DNA from: Rhizopus sp. PT2906 | Lineage: Eukaryota > Mucoromycota > Mucoromycetes > Mucorales > Rhizopodaceae | NCBI GenBank assembly: GCA_025529335.1 | Contig: JAMYHX010000150.1 | Coordinates: 1-64,000, forward strand | Length of the DNA stretch: 64,000 bases | Direction: 5' to 3' | Part shown: positions 35,022-47,483 of the stretch, piece after piece | How the letters are laid out: each line of letters starts with the position of its first letter | Numbering within the stretch: the stretch's first letter is position 1 | Made by a program: the position numbers and the translations under genes | The notes under the pieces: model-generated | Database searches by the model: none | Seen by the model: the letters and a program-made list of their open reading frames with translations, nothing else | Told to the model about the DNA's origin: nothing

Positions 35022-36422
35022 ATACGATAGGTTGAGTTACTTTCCAAACTCATACCACAGGTGGAGCAGTTGGCTGGGATGCGAGTAGTAATGTTATTAT
35101 TATATCCTAGTTTTATTTTCAAGAATTGTATACGAATGAAAGCCTCTATTATTACACTGTAAATGGAAAGAAAAACTCGTGCATAGATGCGATGTTCGAC
35201 GCGAAAGAGCATCAAAAAGAACAGCTGAATCATGTGACATTGCATATTTTCCGGCGTATTGACTGATTAATTAATATTTCATATAGCCACTTTTGGCATC
35301 GATTACTGCTTGTCGTCGATCGTGCATATTTTCAACTAATGTCCTTTTACTCATGTTGCAGTGCAGCCTTCAATTGATTATTTCGAAATTCATTTCCATG
35401 ACGCGCTGCTCGATGACCTACAGCAAATATTTAATTGAATTTAAACCAGGGCTTTTTGAACGGGCCAATACTCAAAATTACTTCCCCCTAATTTGATGGG
35501 CCTCCCCTTCGGCTGTTGTAACATTAGTGCCGATATGGTAACTGGGACCATCTTTTTAAAAAGTCCATATTCTCCTTCTCTATAAGTCTTTGTAACCAAA
35601 GGTGGGAGTGCTGGGCCAAAATATTGTTGCACGTGTCTTCAATGACAAACATCTGTCCGAAGCCAGCCCCAAATCGTATCATCATCATCTTTATACTTTT
35701 CTGTTGAAATTATATGGACTCTTCTTTCTGATAGCTCTTATACTATTATCACTAGTGTTGGATGAAGAAGCATGACTTATTGGACCCTACATAATGCATT
35801 TTCGCCTCATTCATAGCCCAGTTGGTGTGTTGTTTTAGCTCTAATGGATATATCTCTCTCTCTTCGCATGTTCTTATTTAGTCATTGGCTTAAGAGCAGT
35901 AAGGTAATAATCAAAACCTGCTCTTCTTTAAATAGTTAAATACAATAGCACGACAAACAAGAATACCAGTTGTGGTCAATCTCAGCTCGTCATAGGACAA
36001 GAACGGACTCTTTAGACACTGTCTAGTAAAGTCATCTAGTAAACTCTTTCGTCATGTCTAAAGTTAGTTTGAAAAGATAGGACGGCCTGAATAATACTTT
36101 GGGATACTGATATGAATCACGACAGGTCCTGAGATGACATGAGCATGATTAATAACAATTTCAGGACCATCCTAAATATCATTCGTTGTGACCGTACCAT
36201 TACAATTTCAGGTGACTTTTTCGTTATTATTTTACATTCCGAATAGCGCATTTTGCAACATAAAACGGCATTCTCTCTTCCTTTCTTTCTTTCTTTCTTC
36301 CCTTTTTTTCTCTTTCCTCTCTTCTCCCCCCTTTTTTTGTTTTGTTCTTTCTTTCTCCTTTTTAACAAATTTATACCCTTTTTTTCATATACATTTCATA
36401 TTTTATAAACATCTATTTAATC
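35022..36422. other. Intergenic with short decayed frames
   Basis: Contains a plus-strand stretch at about 35370-35440 readable as DYFEIHFHDALLDDLQQIFN before a stop, and a minus frame without ATG at 35632-35441 (PLVTKTYREGEYGLFKKMVP). Both look like element or gene debris. From 36280 on, a T/C-rich leader precedes the F-box gene. Confidence 0.35.
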
Positions 36423-38202
36423 ATGCAAGAAGAAAGTTCAAATGGACTTTTTACAACATCCATTCAAATAACACAAGTTCATCCTAAAGAATGTGATTTG
36501 AATGATCAGGTAAAGAGGAAAAAAAAAAGTTGTCATAAGAAACAAACATCAACTCATTAGACTATAAAAGCTATGTTATCCATTATACCAGCGTTCACGT
36601 AAACGGTCTGTGTCTAATACAACAACAACAACAGAAACAACAAGTTCCTCTGAACATAATAAACGACCTAGACTTAATAATAAACAAAACGCATTATGGA
36701 AGTTACCAAATATGCTAGAGACATTTGAATCATTTCCACCTTCATTTCAAACCGACTTTATATTACAACTCTTGAAGAAGTCAAGCAAGAGTACACTTCA
36801 ACTGGTTAATGCATGGATGACACCTGGCATGAAACAAGACTTTATATCCAATTTACCACTCGAGATATCACGACGCATCCTCAGTTATCTTGATGCCTTT
36901 TCACTTAGTAGAGCATCCTGTGTATGTAAAAAGTGGAAAAATATTATTGATCATGATGATACGTCATGGATGAGCCTGCTCTTACGGGACGGCTATACGC
37001 TCGTAGATCCTATCACAAAGACTCGACAAGCATACAAAGCAGCTTGTAGTCGATACAAAGTACTCTATGCCAGACACCACACATTAAAGCAGAACTGGAA
37101 GAAAGGAAGAGCAGAAAGGAAGAGTTTCGAGGGTGTTGAAAAGTTTGTTGTGACCTGTTTACAATTTGATGACGAAAAGATTGTGTATGGTGCAGATAAT
37201 GCTCACGTTAGTATCTATGATACCGAGACAGGCAAAAAGAGAATGACATTAAATGGCCATGGAGGAGGTGTGTGGGCACTCCAATATGTGGGTAACACAC
37301 TAGTGACTGGTTCAACCGATCGTACTGTTCGAGTCTGGGATATGGAAACTGGTAAATGCACCCATATATTCACAGGCCATACTTCAACTATTCGATGTTT
37401 ACTCGTTACAAAACCTACGGACGACTGCCCAGCTATGATTGTCGCCGGTTCTCGTGACTCTACCCTACGTGTGTGGAGGTTGCCTGACCCCAAAGATGAA
37501 GCAGGTCATTATTACGGTGAAGGTGTAAATCCTTACTTTGTTCATACTTTGATGGGACATAGAGATTCGGTTCGCGCCGTTGCGTCGCATGAACACATGA
37601 TTGTCAGCGGCAGCTACGATAATACGGTCCGTGTATGGGATATTCGAACAGGTCGATTGATTCATGTGCTGGAAGGACATCTTCAGAGAGTGTATTCAGT
37701 AGTGATTGATCCTGATAGAAATCGATGTATGAGTGGAAGTATGGACTGTCATGTTCGTATCTGGGATCTCAATACGGGAGAATGTCTCAAGCGTCTCGAA
37801 GGACATTCTCATCTGGTGGGTCTATTAGGACTGACGAATCAGTATCTTGTATCTGCAGCCGCCGATACAATGCTCAGAGTGTGGTCACCTGAAACAGGAG
37901 TATGTCAGCATGCATTATCTGGTCACGGCAGTTCGATAACATGTTTCCAACATGATGATGAAAAGGTGATTTCTGGTTCAGAAGGCGGATTAAAAATGTG
38001 GGATATCAAGACAGGCAAGTTTGTCAGAGATTTGATTACGGATGTAGAATGTGTCTGGAGAGTAGCCTTTGACGAACGACGATGTATTGCCGCTGTGTTA
38101 AGGTAAATAGCTTCGCATCATTTTCACTTGTATACTTACTGTAATAGTAGGCAAAATGTAACTTATTTTAAAATACTAGACTTTGGTGTTTACAATTTGT
38201 AA
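36423..38202 (+). CDS. Cdc4/FBXW7-like F-box and WD40 protein
   Basis: Substrate receptor of an SCF ubiquitin ligase. Three exons (36423-36509, 36592-38102, 38151-38202) join in phase to 549 residues. A short N-terminus is followed by RSRKRSVSN and a helical linker. The F-box is ISNLPLEISRRILSYLDAFS with the CVCKKWKNIIDHD continuation. About seven WD40 repeats follow, each with GH...WD spacing, e.g. LNGHGGGVWALQYVGNTLVT, GSTDRTVRVWD and GSYDNTVRVWD. The last exon gives the closing strand RQNVTYFKILDFGVYNL. HGGGVWALQY and the repeat order fit Cdc4 rather than Met30. Putative phosphodegron-binding Arg residues are present in DRTVRVW and DNTVRVW. The Cdc4 substrate set is not deducible. Confidence 0.9.
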
Positions 38203-38472
38203 CTACCTTTCTTTCTTTTTTTCTTTTCTTCTATCCCATCTCTTTTTAAACCTTTTTTTATGCATTAAAGAAAGAAAACGGAAATATACATGTTTATCGC
38301 ATTTTAAGTTGTGTGTGAGTGAGAGAAGAAATGTCTCTGGTTCCTTTGAAAATATGAACAACACTTCCGACGGTATCTCAACTCTGAAGGAAAGGAAGGA
38401 TTGTTTATCTTTATTTATACATCTATAGAGAGATACCTAAACTGTCCCTTATCAAAGAAAGAAAGCAGTTTA

Positions 38473-39533
38473 TTACAAATACGAATGCTTTCCAAGGAAG
38501 TAAGCCATATCTTCATATCGAAGAAAAGGCATAAGAAATAGCTTTCCAGTAAGGCAAAAAAAGAGCAAGGTCAGCACCGTCGCCAAGGGACGTGGTAGCT
38601 TGATGGACCGAAACAAGGTCACTTGAGCAGTAACAGCAAGGCCATGCACTATAAAGAAGCAAAACTGCTCAAACGTCATTTGCCTACTGACGATGGTCAT
38701 GATAATCTCATGCATGGAGGCACTAAAGTAGAACACATACAGTCGCTTGTTGACACTTCGATCGTTAGCTGTGTACAGGTATTTGATAAACAAGTTTCGA
38801 ACAATCGAATTCCAACGACGACTCCAGAAATCTTTGGGACTTGCATACACAGAAATGATTAATTAAAGATCTTCCCTATTGTTGTTGTTGTTATTGTTTA
38901 CCTCGTAGCCAAAAATGGTTTATCAAATGGTTCTAGCAGGTCGATGCCGCATATAGTTTGAATAACAGAAAGAGAAACTGTGCTTGCGTTCATTAAAAGA
39001 TAGCCTTTAAATCCCATTAGGAAAGTATAGTACACGCTTGGAATAGAGTACCACGGGTACTGAAAGAGTGTCTGTGGAACCTCTGGTAGTAGTGGATTGA
39101 TCACATAGCGGCAGATCGCCAACCCGAAAAGAATACGCAATAGTCTTTGAACACCCCGACGACGAATCTGGTCTCCTTGTGGGTCGGTAGCCATGCACTC
39201 GATAAAAGCTGTTTGAAACCAGGCTGTCAATGTCAGTGTTCGCTTGTATTTTTCAGCTACGTATACACCTGCAGATGTAATCAACCAAGGAACGGCTATA
39301 TAAGAGGTAGTCCATCCTTTTGCACGAGGTGCAATCAAAATTGGCATGAGGATATGAAAGGTGGCAAGCCACAGTTTATATTTATGATAGGGTATTGATG
39401 TACAACAACAGATGAAATAATCTACAAGGATACATCCGATATAAATACAAGCAAGTGTGAGATGGTCTAAATGAAGTATAGGCCCAGGTATAGGAATATG
39501 GATGTAAGGGGCCATAGAGGCTGCGATGACCAT
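38473..39533 (-). CDS. Wax-synthase-type MBOAT acyltransferase
   Basis: Integral-membrane O-acyltransferase of the wax-synthase domain family. The two exons are 39533 to about 38902 and about 38834-38473. ATG 39533-39531 gives MVIAASMAPYIHIPIPGP and a chain of hydrophobic segments. The splice joins FLAT to SPKDFWSRRWNSIVRNLF, which restores the family signature (S-x-x-DFW-x-RRW-N). The candidate catalytic His lies in SASMHEIIM. It ends KHSYL, TAA. The acyl acceptor is unknown; related proteins make wax esters or acylate sterols or secondary metabolites. An upstream non-coding exon is possible since AG precedes the ATG closely. Same strand as the PIF1 gene, 131 bp away. Confidence 0.85.
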
Positions 39534-39664
39534 CCCTGTAATTAAAAAGTAAAGAAAAGAAGCATTTTAATTTCAGCTAATGTTCACTTTTAATGCTCAG
39601 CAATATGAGCTTCTTTTTTAATAGAAAAACAAAAGGAGAAAGGGGTATATGCACAAAGGGATCA

Positions 39665-41959
39665 TCAGTTTACTGTTTGTAAAGTTCTATAGAACTCAGT
39701 AACGCGAGGATGAGCCAAAACCTTGGCAGGATCAAAGTTAAGGATCTGCAATCTTTCAAGAGATGTTGCACGAGATAAAGCAACATAGGCTTGTCCTTTT
39801 TCAAACACCTTTCCTAAATCCACCTTGACACGATCCAGAGTCTGTCCTTGACTTTTATGTATACTGATAGCCCAGGCGAGCATCAATGGAATTTGTGAAC
39901 GAGAGGCAAGTACTTTACCGCCAGGCAGTTCAAATGACCATTTTTCATATTCCAACACCAACTCTCTTCCGCTCGAGAACCGAACGACTGGATAGGGAAT
40001 CTTCATATCAAGTTTTCCATCATTTGTAGAATCAATATAACTATCCTTTTGACGCTGTGGTGTACGTAATGACTGCACTGTCGCATATTTTTTGTATTCT
40101 CCTCGACCAACAAAGCCGACGACAACGCCCAATGAACCATTGACTAGGTCACCATCAATATTTTTCAGGAGCATGACTTGAGCATGCATCTTTAGTTGTA
40201 TTACCTCAGGCGCTAAACACTGTGAAACTTTGCTTCTATCCCCTTGATCAATTGCTTTGAACTCAACCGTATCTCCACGGAGCGCTTCAAGACGGAGTCG
40301 GTTGGAGGTTTCCACTTGATTTCGTAAAGGGTATCTAATATAAACAGTTAAATATAATTCATACAACAGAAAAAAAAAAAAACAACGTACAGCTCAGTGG
40401 GCTCAATTTCATCATTGCCTGCTGGTTTGCGAGAAAGTGATTTGAATATTCTAATAGCTTCATCAGATAAATGTCCCACACGCATCTCGTTCAATATCTT
40501 TACAAACGCTACAAAGGGGAAGGTTAGTCTTTCCTTTTAAAAAGATCATTTGTACCTTCATCCTTTTGTCTAAACACTTGTGTTAGCATGACAGTTTGCT
40601 TAATTACTGTTGACCAAGAATTAGCCTCAAAGGCAAACCTGGTTGGTCGGTTCGGATTGACAGGAGGTAACTGGAAAAAGTCACCACAAGCAATAACTTG
40701 GATGCCACCAAAGGGTAAAGTTGACTGACGAAGACGTCTTGCAATCTCTTCCAATTTATCAAACAGTTCTGCATCTACCATAGAGACTTTATAAAGATTA
40801 GAATGGATGTCTCTTTATGTAGCAGAAAGAGAGAGCCTTACTTTCATCAATAATCAATACATCTGTCTTCTTCCATCGCTCGTAGGCTCTTCTGTTGTCA
40901 TACTTGATTTTATCGACTAATATATCAACTCTATCATTTCCTATGCCAATGCCGCCGAAACTACAGACGCATGAGCACATTTACTTAAAATAATATACAT
41001 ATTTTCTACCTGTGTAAAGTACAACCGTTGATATTACAGGCTGCGATACCTGTGGATGCTGTCACGGCCAAGCCCGCTCCGTACCGTATGCTCATTTCGT
41101 CAATGATGGCTCTCAGCAGGACGGATTTACCTGTACCTGCACTTCCTGTAAAGAACAAGCTCTTCTTGTCGTGCAAAACCATTTCCAAAACACGCTGTTG
41201 TTCTGAGGACAATGTGGGTCTAAATTCTATTGATGACATAGATGGAGACGGTGCAGGGCTTTTGGATGTAACGCGACTGCCTTTAGTTCTTGACCAATTA
41301 TTTTCGGATATCTTGTTGGGTAAAACACGTCTCTTGTTAAAATAGGGCGGATCATTCTCGCCATCATCTTTTGGTGCTGTATAAAGTGAGATATTTGGTC
41401 TTTTCAAATCTGTGGTGTTTGTTGAGCTGTAAGGCGCATAGTTTGAGCTATACGGTTTCACATCGTTAGGGCCAACCCAGTCATATCTTACTGGCGCTGT
41501 CTGTCGTCTGACTGGTATAACCTTATCAAGTGGCATAACAACAGATAACGTAGAAGTGCTCTCTTGGCTGGATCGAAGGGGTCCTCGTCTGCTGTCGATA
41601 GGTGCCCACGCTTTTCGATTGTATTTGCTTGTGTTCTTCATGCCTTCACTGTACTCTGTCGAATGAAACGAGCCTTGGCTACTGGTCGGTGAATCGTCTG
41701 TGGTGAGGTCGACCCACTGTTTGTCACTGTCAGTGCTTGTTGTCAAGTCAATAGTTTGATGTTGAAATGTACTGGATTTTGTTGCCGTAAAGGAAGAAGT
41801 GATGCACGATTTGGTAGATTCAATCCTTTGGACTGTTGCTGATTGACGTGCAATAACAGAAGAGAGCGACTCTGGCTTTTTTGGCTCACTGGTCTTTTTA
41901 AAGTAATTGAATAACGTGTTGCCATTGTTATTTTTCTTTCGATCTGTTGTCTTCTTCAT
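39665..41959 (-). CDS. PIF1: PIF1-family DNA helicase with PIP- and SIM-like N-terminus
   Basis: 5'-3' DNA helicase acting at telomeres, G-quadruplexes and Okazaki fragments. Start 41959-41957, stop TGA 39667-39665, about six exons. The N-terminal 240 residues are low-complexity. They carry NTLFNYFKKT (13-23), a degenerate PCNA-interacting box, and two SUMO-interacting-like motifs, QTIDLTT (68-74) and QWVDLTTDD (81-89). The helicase core has FFTGSAGTGKSVLLRAI (Walker A), TASTGIAA, VLIIDESM, VIACGDFFQLPPV, SWSTVIKQTVMLTQVFRQKD, LPGGKVLASRSQIPLMLAWA with AISIHKSQGQTLD, and AYVALSRAT. All catalytic motifs are intact. No mitochondrial presequence is obvious; both nuclear and organelle pools are possible. 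Confidence 0.93.
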
Positions 41960-43153
41960 GGCTGAAATTGATGTCTAAAAGGTAAACAATCCATATAACG
42001 AAAACCTATTGAATAAAAAAATAGTCACATTAGAGGTCACTCAAAGAGCGCGCGTTAAACGCGATGAAATGATTTTTTTATAAGGCGGCATTGGGCGTAC
42101 AAAGAAATAAAAAGAGGTAGACGTGAGAGGGCATACAGCTTAGTCAGTCTCTTTGTGATATTTACCCAAAGGGTAAATATTGCAGTAATGATGATAGTTG
42201 TGAAAACAACAATGGCAATAATGGTAGTGGTAATGACGATTACAGTGGTAACAGAATAGCAATGATAATGATAATAGCTACAGTGATAAAAAAAAAAGCG
42301 CCAACTGACAATGCCTTACCATAAAATAAACTTGCCCAAAATCAAATGAAACTTTAACCAAGGCGATGTCATGGGTGAGTATAATATCATCTTATTTTTA
42401 TTGATCACTATTCTCTCGACTATCCTAAGGTTTTTATGGTCCCCTCACTGGCAACCAGTTATTCAAAACACTCTCTTCCCCTTTTTTTATACGTGTCACA
42501 CACAAGTATCCATTGCTCAAATAATCAAGATATATCACTTTGCGATGTGTGGCTCAAAGATAGATTAAAGAAATTACTATACACAAAAGGGAAATACACT
42601 CTAAAGATATTCACATGACGCAAGAAATTATTATTGATTATGAGGTTCTATCTCGCTATCAGATTCTTATAAGGTCTAGATTTACAAAAGATCAGTCAAA
42701 TCACACAAGATGTATTGGTTACATTCTCAATGCTTGATCAAATAAAGCAGCAAAGAAACGGAGATTTACATCCACGCGACAATTGGTTTCAATGTTCTCA
42801 CAGACATTTTATTTTTAGACACGCATTATTCTTTTTGCATAAATCAACCACATACTTTATATAGTCAAGGATTTTTATTGGCTAAAAAGTTGTAAATTAA
42901 TAACTGTAGTCTGTAGCATAATGGCCTACTATAATATCTTAAACCTACACTAAACTTTTTTCCATTAAGGAATGACATTGTAGTTATTCTAAGCCAGGGA
43001 GAACAAAAATGCGCATATGTGTAGACACTCTTTTGAACTTTATGCCTCATGCTTCTCCTTCCTGCAGCCATGGCCTGATTTTTGATAAAGTTTCAAGGAG
43101 TCAAACCTTTTTATTAAAAGACAGAAAAAAAAAAGCAAACATGACCTGACATC
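41960..43153. other. Intergenic; PIF1 promoter and an AAT/GGT-rich tract
   Basis: Next to the PIF1 start, 42046-42066 holds a CG-rich string (GAGCGCGCG, then AAACGCG) that is unusual here. At 42185-42290 an irregular AAT/GAT/GGT trinucleotide tract could encode an Asn-rich peptide, but no gene structure was seen. The rest is AT-rich. Confidence 0.45.
42046..42066. promoter_or_regulatory. Putative MBF/E2F-like cluster upstream of PIF1
   Basis: GAGCGCGCG followed by TTAAACGCG lies about 90 bp upstream of the PIF1 ATG. It shares the CGCG core with the boxes upstream of the CAF-1 gene and would fit S-phase expression. Binding is inferred. Confidence 0.4.
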
Positions 43154-44454
43154 CTAAACAGTCCAGACCTGTTCCATAGAATCTTGCATCAGTAAATATA
43201 CTTTATTCTCCTGCTCAACTGACACTGGTTTCATAGGATCAACTAGATCTAATGTAGGCTGAGGTATAACAGGAGGTGGAGGCGGCTGAGGCATAACAGA
43301 TGCAGGAGATAACATGGCAGGTTGGGTCTGTGGCTGATAACTAGAGAGATAATGAACGCCTGGACCCATATTAAGCTGTGTTCTACCAAAGGATAATCTT
43401 AATTTAGCCCCTCCTAGATGTGATCCATTCAATTCTGCAATGGCTCGTTCTGCTGAGACACGTTTTTCGTATTGAATGAATGCGATATTCTTTAATGGAA
43501 TAATCTTTACGGCTATAATACTTCCATAAGCACCAAAGTAAGCACGCAATTCTTCTTCAGTGATCGTATTGTTTAATCCACCTACGAATACAGTCGTAAT
43601 TTCCTCAGGACCATTGACGACGGTACCCATCTCAAACTTTGCTCGTGGCCTAGCAACGGATACACGGATACGAGATGCGCCAACATAAACACCTTGCATC
43701 TCTTCTAGACTCCGTTGTTGTTCACCCTCATCAAAAAACTTGACAAACCCAAATCCACGAGAGAAACCTGTTGCAGGGTCGACCATCACCTTGGCAGAGG
43801 CAGCAGATTTGTATCTACTTTGAAAAGCTGCCAAGAGAATATTATCGTCCACGTCAGCGCCCAAGTCACCTACGAATATACAGTAATCTCCCAAAAAGTT
43901 TGCCATCAATGTAGGTCTAATGAATGTGAGCAATAAGTTGTTTGTTTAATAAAAAGATTTACCTTTGAGGTAGAGGCATACCATTGCCATCTCTATTCGA
44001 CCAGTTTAATTTAAAGATTTTATTCGTGTTTGGAATCTGTGTACCATTAAACGTAATCAAAGACTTGCTTGCTGCTTCGTGAGTTGTAAAGTCAATAAAA
44101 GCATAAGTTCCACCATATTTATCAATACTGATACGACAAGTCACTTCTTGACCCATATTCCACCATAACTGCCGTAAATAATTGTCGTCCATCCAAGGAT
44201 CTAATTCACCCATCCTTTTGAAATGAGTTTTCATTTTTATATATTTTTTTCTCGTGTAATTACCATAATGTACGCGTCGGTGGTCCTTCAAAAAAGGTAT
44301 TATTATTTGTTGTTGTTGTTGTAGCAGTGGTAGTAGGAGGAAGGGAAGGGGTAGGTGTCGTGTTATTTGTTGCTGTAGAAGGAGGAGTAAGAGTAGGGGT
44401 AGGTATTATTGAATTGGTGTTTGTGGCACTATTGGACGTATAAGAATAAGCCAT
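43154..44454 (-). CDS. Triple-RRM RNA-binding protein, Nam8/Csx1/Ngr1-like
   Basis: RNA-binding protein expected in U1-snRNP-linked splicing or mRNA stability control. Start 44454-44452, stop TAG 43156-43154, three exons. A Thr/Pro/Asn-rich N-terminus is followed by RRM1 (LWMGELDPWMDDNYLRQLW, GGTYAFIDFTTHEAA), RRM2 (CIFVGDLGADVDD, SRGFGFVKFFDEGEQ) and RRM3 (TVFVGGLNNTITEEELRAYF, NIAFIQYEKRVSAERAI, LRLSFGR). The phrase WMGELDPWMDDNY is the family signature shared with Nam8 and plant RBP45/47. The C-terminus is Pro/Gln-rich. All RNP1 and RNP2 aromatics are kept, so three functional RRMs are likely. Confidence 0.92.
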
Positions 44455-45198
44455 GGAAAAAAAAAAAACAACAATTAAGACCGATCGATACAACCAAAAT
44501 GGCTTTGCATTAAAAATTCAAGCTTATTGGTGCTTTTAAATTCAGCTGTTACCAAGGTATCGGAAACGTACAAAGCTGTCTTAAAATTAGATATTTCCTA
44601 ATTTGGAAAATATATCGAATTTGATAAAATTAACGAGGATTTTGAAAGGTTCGAAAAAAAGTGAATTAAATTTAAAAGAAGGAGGAGAAGGAAAATAAAA
44701 GAAAAATAGAAATTGGACTCTATTTTAAGGAGAAAGAGGGGGGACAAGATACCCCAAAAAGAATAAGCATATAAAAAGTACAATAGACCAAATTTGAAAG
44801 AGGGGATTGGCTGTATATAATGACATGATTATTGCAGGAACCAATAAGATCAACATCCTTATTCCCCCCTTTTTTTTCACTTTGACACATTCTAAAATGA
44901 CCTTCCCGCTGTTTCCTTTTATGTAACAATAGCCTGTTCAACATTGCAGATTATAACTCTATTATAACTCTATTATTGTTCATTATCGATCGATATGTAT
45001 TTTTATGAATCCCTTTGTCTGAGACTTAAATAGATCAATTCACATAAAGGCATAAAAATTCTTTATTGTCAAACCTTAAAGCCGACGATCTCATTTTTTT
45101 TTTTTTAGTATTAAAAAGCCATTCTGACCCATTAAAGCCCCATTCCCTTCCTCCTCTTTCTCTCTCTTTTTTTTTTTCTTTTCTTTTCTTCTTCTTCA
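44455..45198. promoter_or_regulatory. Divergent promoter region, Nam8-like / Zn2Cys6
   Basis: About 740 bp between divergent starts, AT-rich with several T and C runs just before 45190. No further gene was seen. Confidence 0.5.
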
Positions 45199-47244
45199 AT
45201 GTCAAGAAAGAAATTTACTGAATACCAGTTTATTGATGTCAATGATCCTGAAAGATTTAAGAAAATTAAAGTTATCAGAGCTTGTGATTTTTGCAGAAAA
45301 CGCAAATCAAAGTAATCTAATAATTACAACTATTTGATCTATATTATATTAACTATTGTTTTTTTCATTAGATGCGATTTAGCTGTGCCTGGTGCAGGCA
45401 TGTGCTCAAACTGTAAAAAGGCAAATATCAATTGCGTATTCTCTTCTTCAGATATAAGATCAAAAAAACAATTGTTTACACAAGATCCTCTTCAACAATT
45501 CTATCACCACTATCTTAAACAACGTCCCAATCTTGCTGTCGATAAAAAGGGTCAGTGTACCTTTGAGAAGAGCGTTAGTAGCGTTTATTCTCATGTTACC
45601 ATGACAACGAGTGAAGATTATATGTCTACTCAAATGGAAAGTGAGCTATTTGACGCTTACTTTGCCTTTGTTCATCCATTTTACCCAGTTCTTGACAGGT
45701 ATGAGACGATGCAAGCCATTAAGCGCCAACCGTCTAACCTACCACCTGCTTTGAAATCCACCATCTTAGCTCTTGCTCTTCACTTTTATTTGCCATCAAG
45801 CACACATGCTGTCGCAGGATCCTACTATCAGCACGCTATTACTCAATTTGATCATGCAGTCTGTCTTTCAAATATTCAAACTTTGTTGCTCATGTACAAA
45901 TATCAGGAAGTTGTTACACCCGTTGGAACTCCGCTTTCGATGTCTGCCATTAGTCATTTGAAAACAGCTAAACTCATGATGGATCAACTCGTGGCAGATA
46001 TCACAGTACCTTGGACATTTGAAAACGAGCTCATCTGTAGAGCATCCTGGGTCTGGTATATCAATGTTGCCTTTTCGAATCTCGCTGATGTCCGTTTCAA
46101 GGACATGCTTCAGTTTGCGATTCCTCCTACCCGATTGCCCTCTCTTACTGAAACAGAACAGTACGACAAGACAAGCTTGAACATTATCTGTAACTTTTTG
46201 CATCTCATCAGCCTAGCCATCATCTATGCTCAAACCATCTGCTTCATATCGAGTCACTCCTCCCTCTTTTACAATACAGACTGCCAAGAGATGGCCACGT
46301 TTGCAAGCCAATTGGAAGCGTGGCATAAGGCCCTGCCGAACCATCTTTTCATCTCTCTCTCAGTCAATCCTGTGCCTCTCTATACCACACATGACTCAAA
46401 TAATGCAATGGTCCATGATCAGTCTAAAACGGAGACCTTTGCTGCTTACCTCGGTCTCATCCGTGACAGTCTCGAGCTACTGATCGCTGTTCATACCCGT
46501 CCGTTTACTGCGTCCAAGGTCGCTCTTAATCTGGTCTCAAGAGCATACAGTCTGACTCTTGGCGACGTTCAGCCCGCCAATTACTCTCGTCTAGCCGCAA
46601 TACAAGGAAGTCGTTTGATTGTCTATGGTCTGACGCTTGCTCTTCAAGTCCTACAATACGATACACAAGAAACAACCAGGATAGGGCCTATCGAGAGCAT
46701 GACCATCGATATCTTCAACACCATCTCGGTATCTTCCAAACTCACAGTCGGCATTCAGTCCCTCAAGGAAGAAGAGATAGCTCGAAAGTCTCTGAGAGAC
46801 GACGACTATGTTATCTCTGACAACACACTCTATTGCAATACAGGCTTTCCATTACCAACACAACTTCCTCCTTTACATAGCAAACCCTTCTATCCCACAA
46901 GTACCCCTTCCTTTGAAAGATCATTGTCTTCATCATCATCATCGGGTATTAGCCCAGTTCAGGAGCATCATCATTCATGGACAAACTATCAATGGGAAAA
47001 TGGTAATTACAATGTAGACCAACAAGACCACTTTCAACATGATTCCAAAGCCATGTTCTCTCAAGGGACAGGCGCACCTCTCACGCCTAGAGAGGAATTC
47101 ATAACACCAGCCGTGGTAGATGACTGCCTTCAGCCAGGCCAAAAGGACACGAGCATTTTGGTAGCTCCTATGCCTTTTGATATCATCAATCCTTCTTTTG
47201 AACTGTTCCCTCTAAAGAGCTGTAGATATCAGAAGTACATCTAG
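45199..47244 (+). CDS. Zn2Cys6 fungal transcription factor
   Basis: Binuclear zinc-cluster activator or repressor. Exon 1 starts at 45199 (MSRKKFTEYQFIDVND). An intron after CGCAAATCAAA (about 45312-45371) splits the zinc cluster, and joining in phase gives CDFCRKRKSKC and then CSNCKKANINC, all six cysteines with C-x2-C-x6-C spacing. The central part (FDAYFAFVHPFYPVLDRY, ALKSTILALALHFY, LICRASWVWYINVAF) matches the fungal-specific regulatory domain. The C-terminus is Ser/Pro/His/Gln-rich, a usual activation-type tail. The gene ends at TAG 47242-47244, convergent with the acyl-CoA oxidase. Targets are unknown. Total about 680 residues, normal for the class. Confidence 0.9.
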
Positions 47245-47483
47245 GCTCTTTTTTTTCCCCTTTATTTTTATGATTATATTTATGCCAATCTATTTACCCC
47301 CTTTATCACCCCCCTTTAATGTTTTTATATGTATATTGTTGTTGCACAGTGTATATAAGGCATTTTTTTATATGTAAACATAAAATTATACGTTAATATG
47401 TAGATATCCAAATATGTCCTATTTGTCTTTATGCGGATTTATGTGTTTTTTTTTTCTGAATAAAGAAATGCTATTATGGTTTT

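Noticed and set aside
36117..36368. Lys/Arg-rich minus ORF
   Set aside because: Translation of a simple T/C-rich leader on the plus strand; low complexity only.
42371..42618. Two overlapping plus ORFs downstream of the trinucleotide tract
   Set aside because: Short, random-looking, no splice structure or motifs.
45868..46203. Minus-strand 111-codon ORF
   Set aside because: Antisense to the Zn2Cys6 factor; composition follows the other strand.
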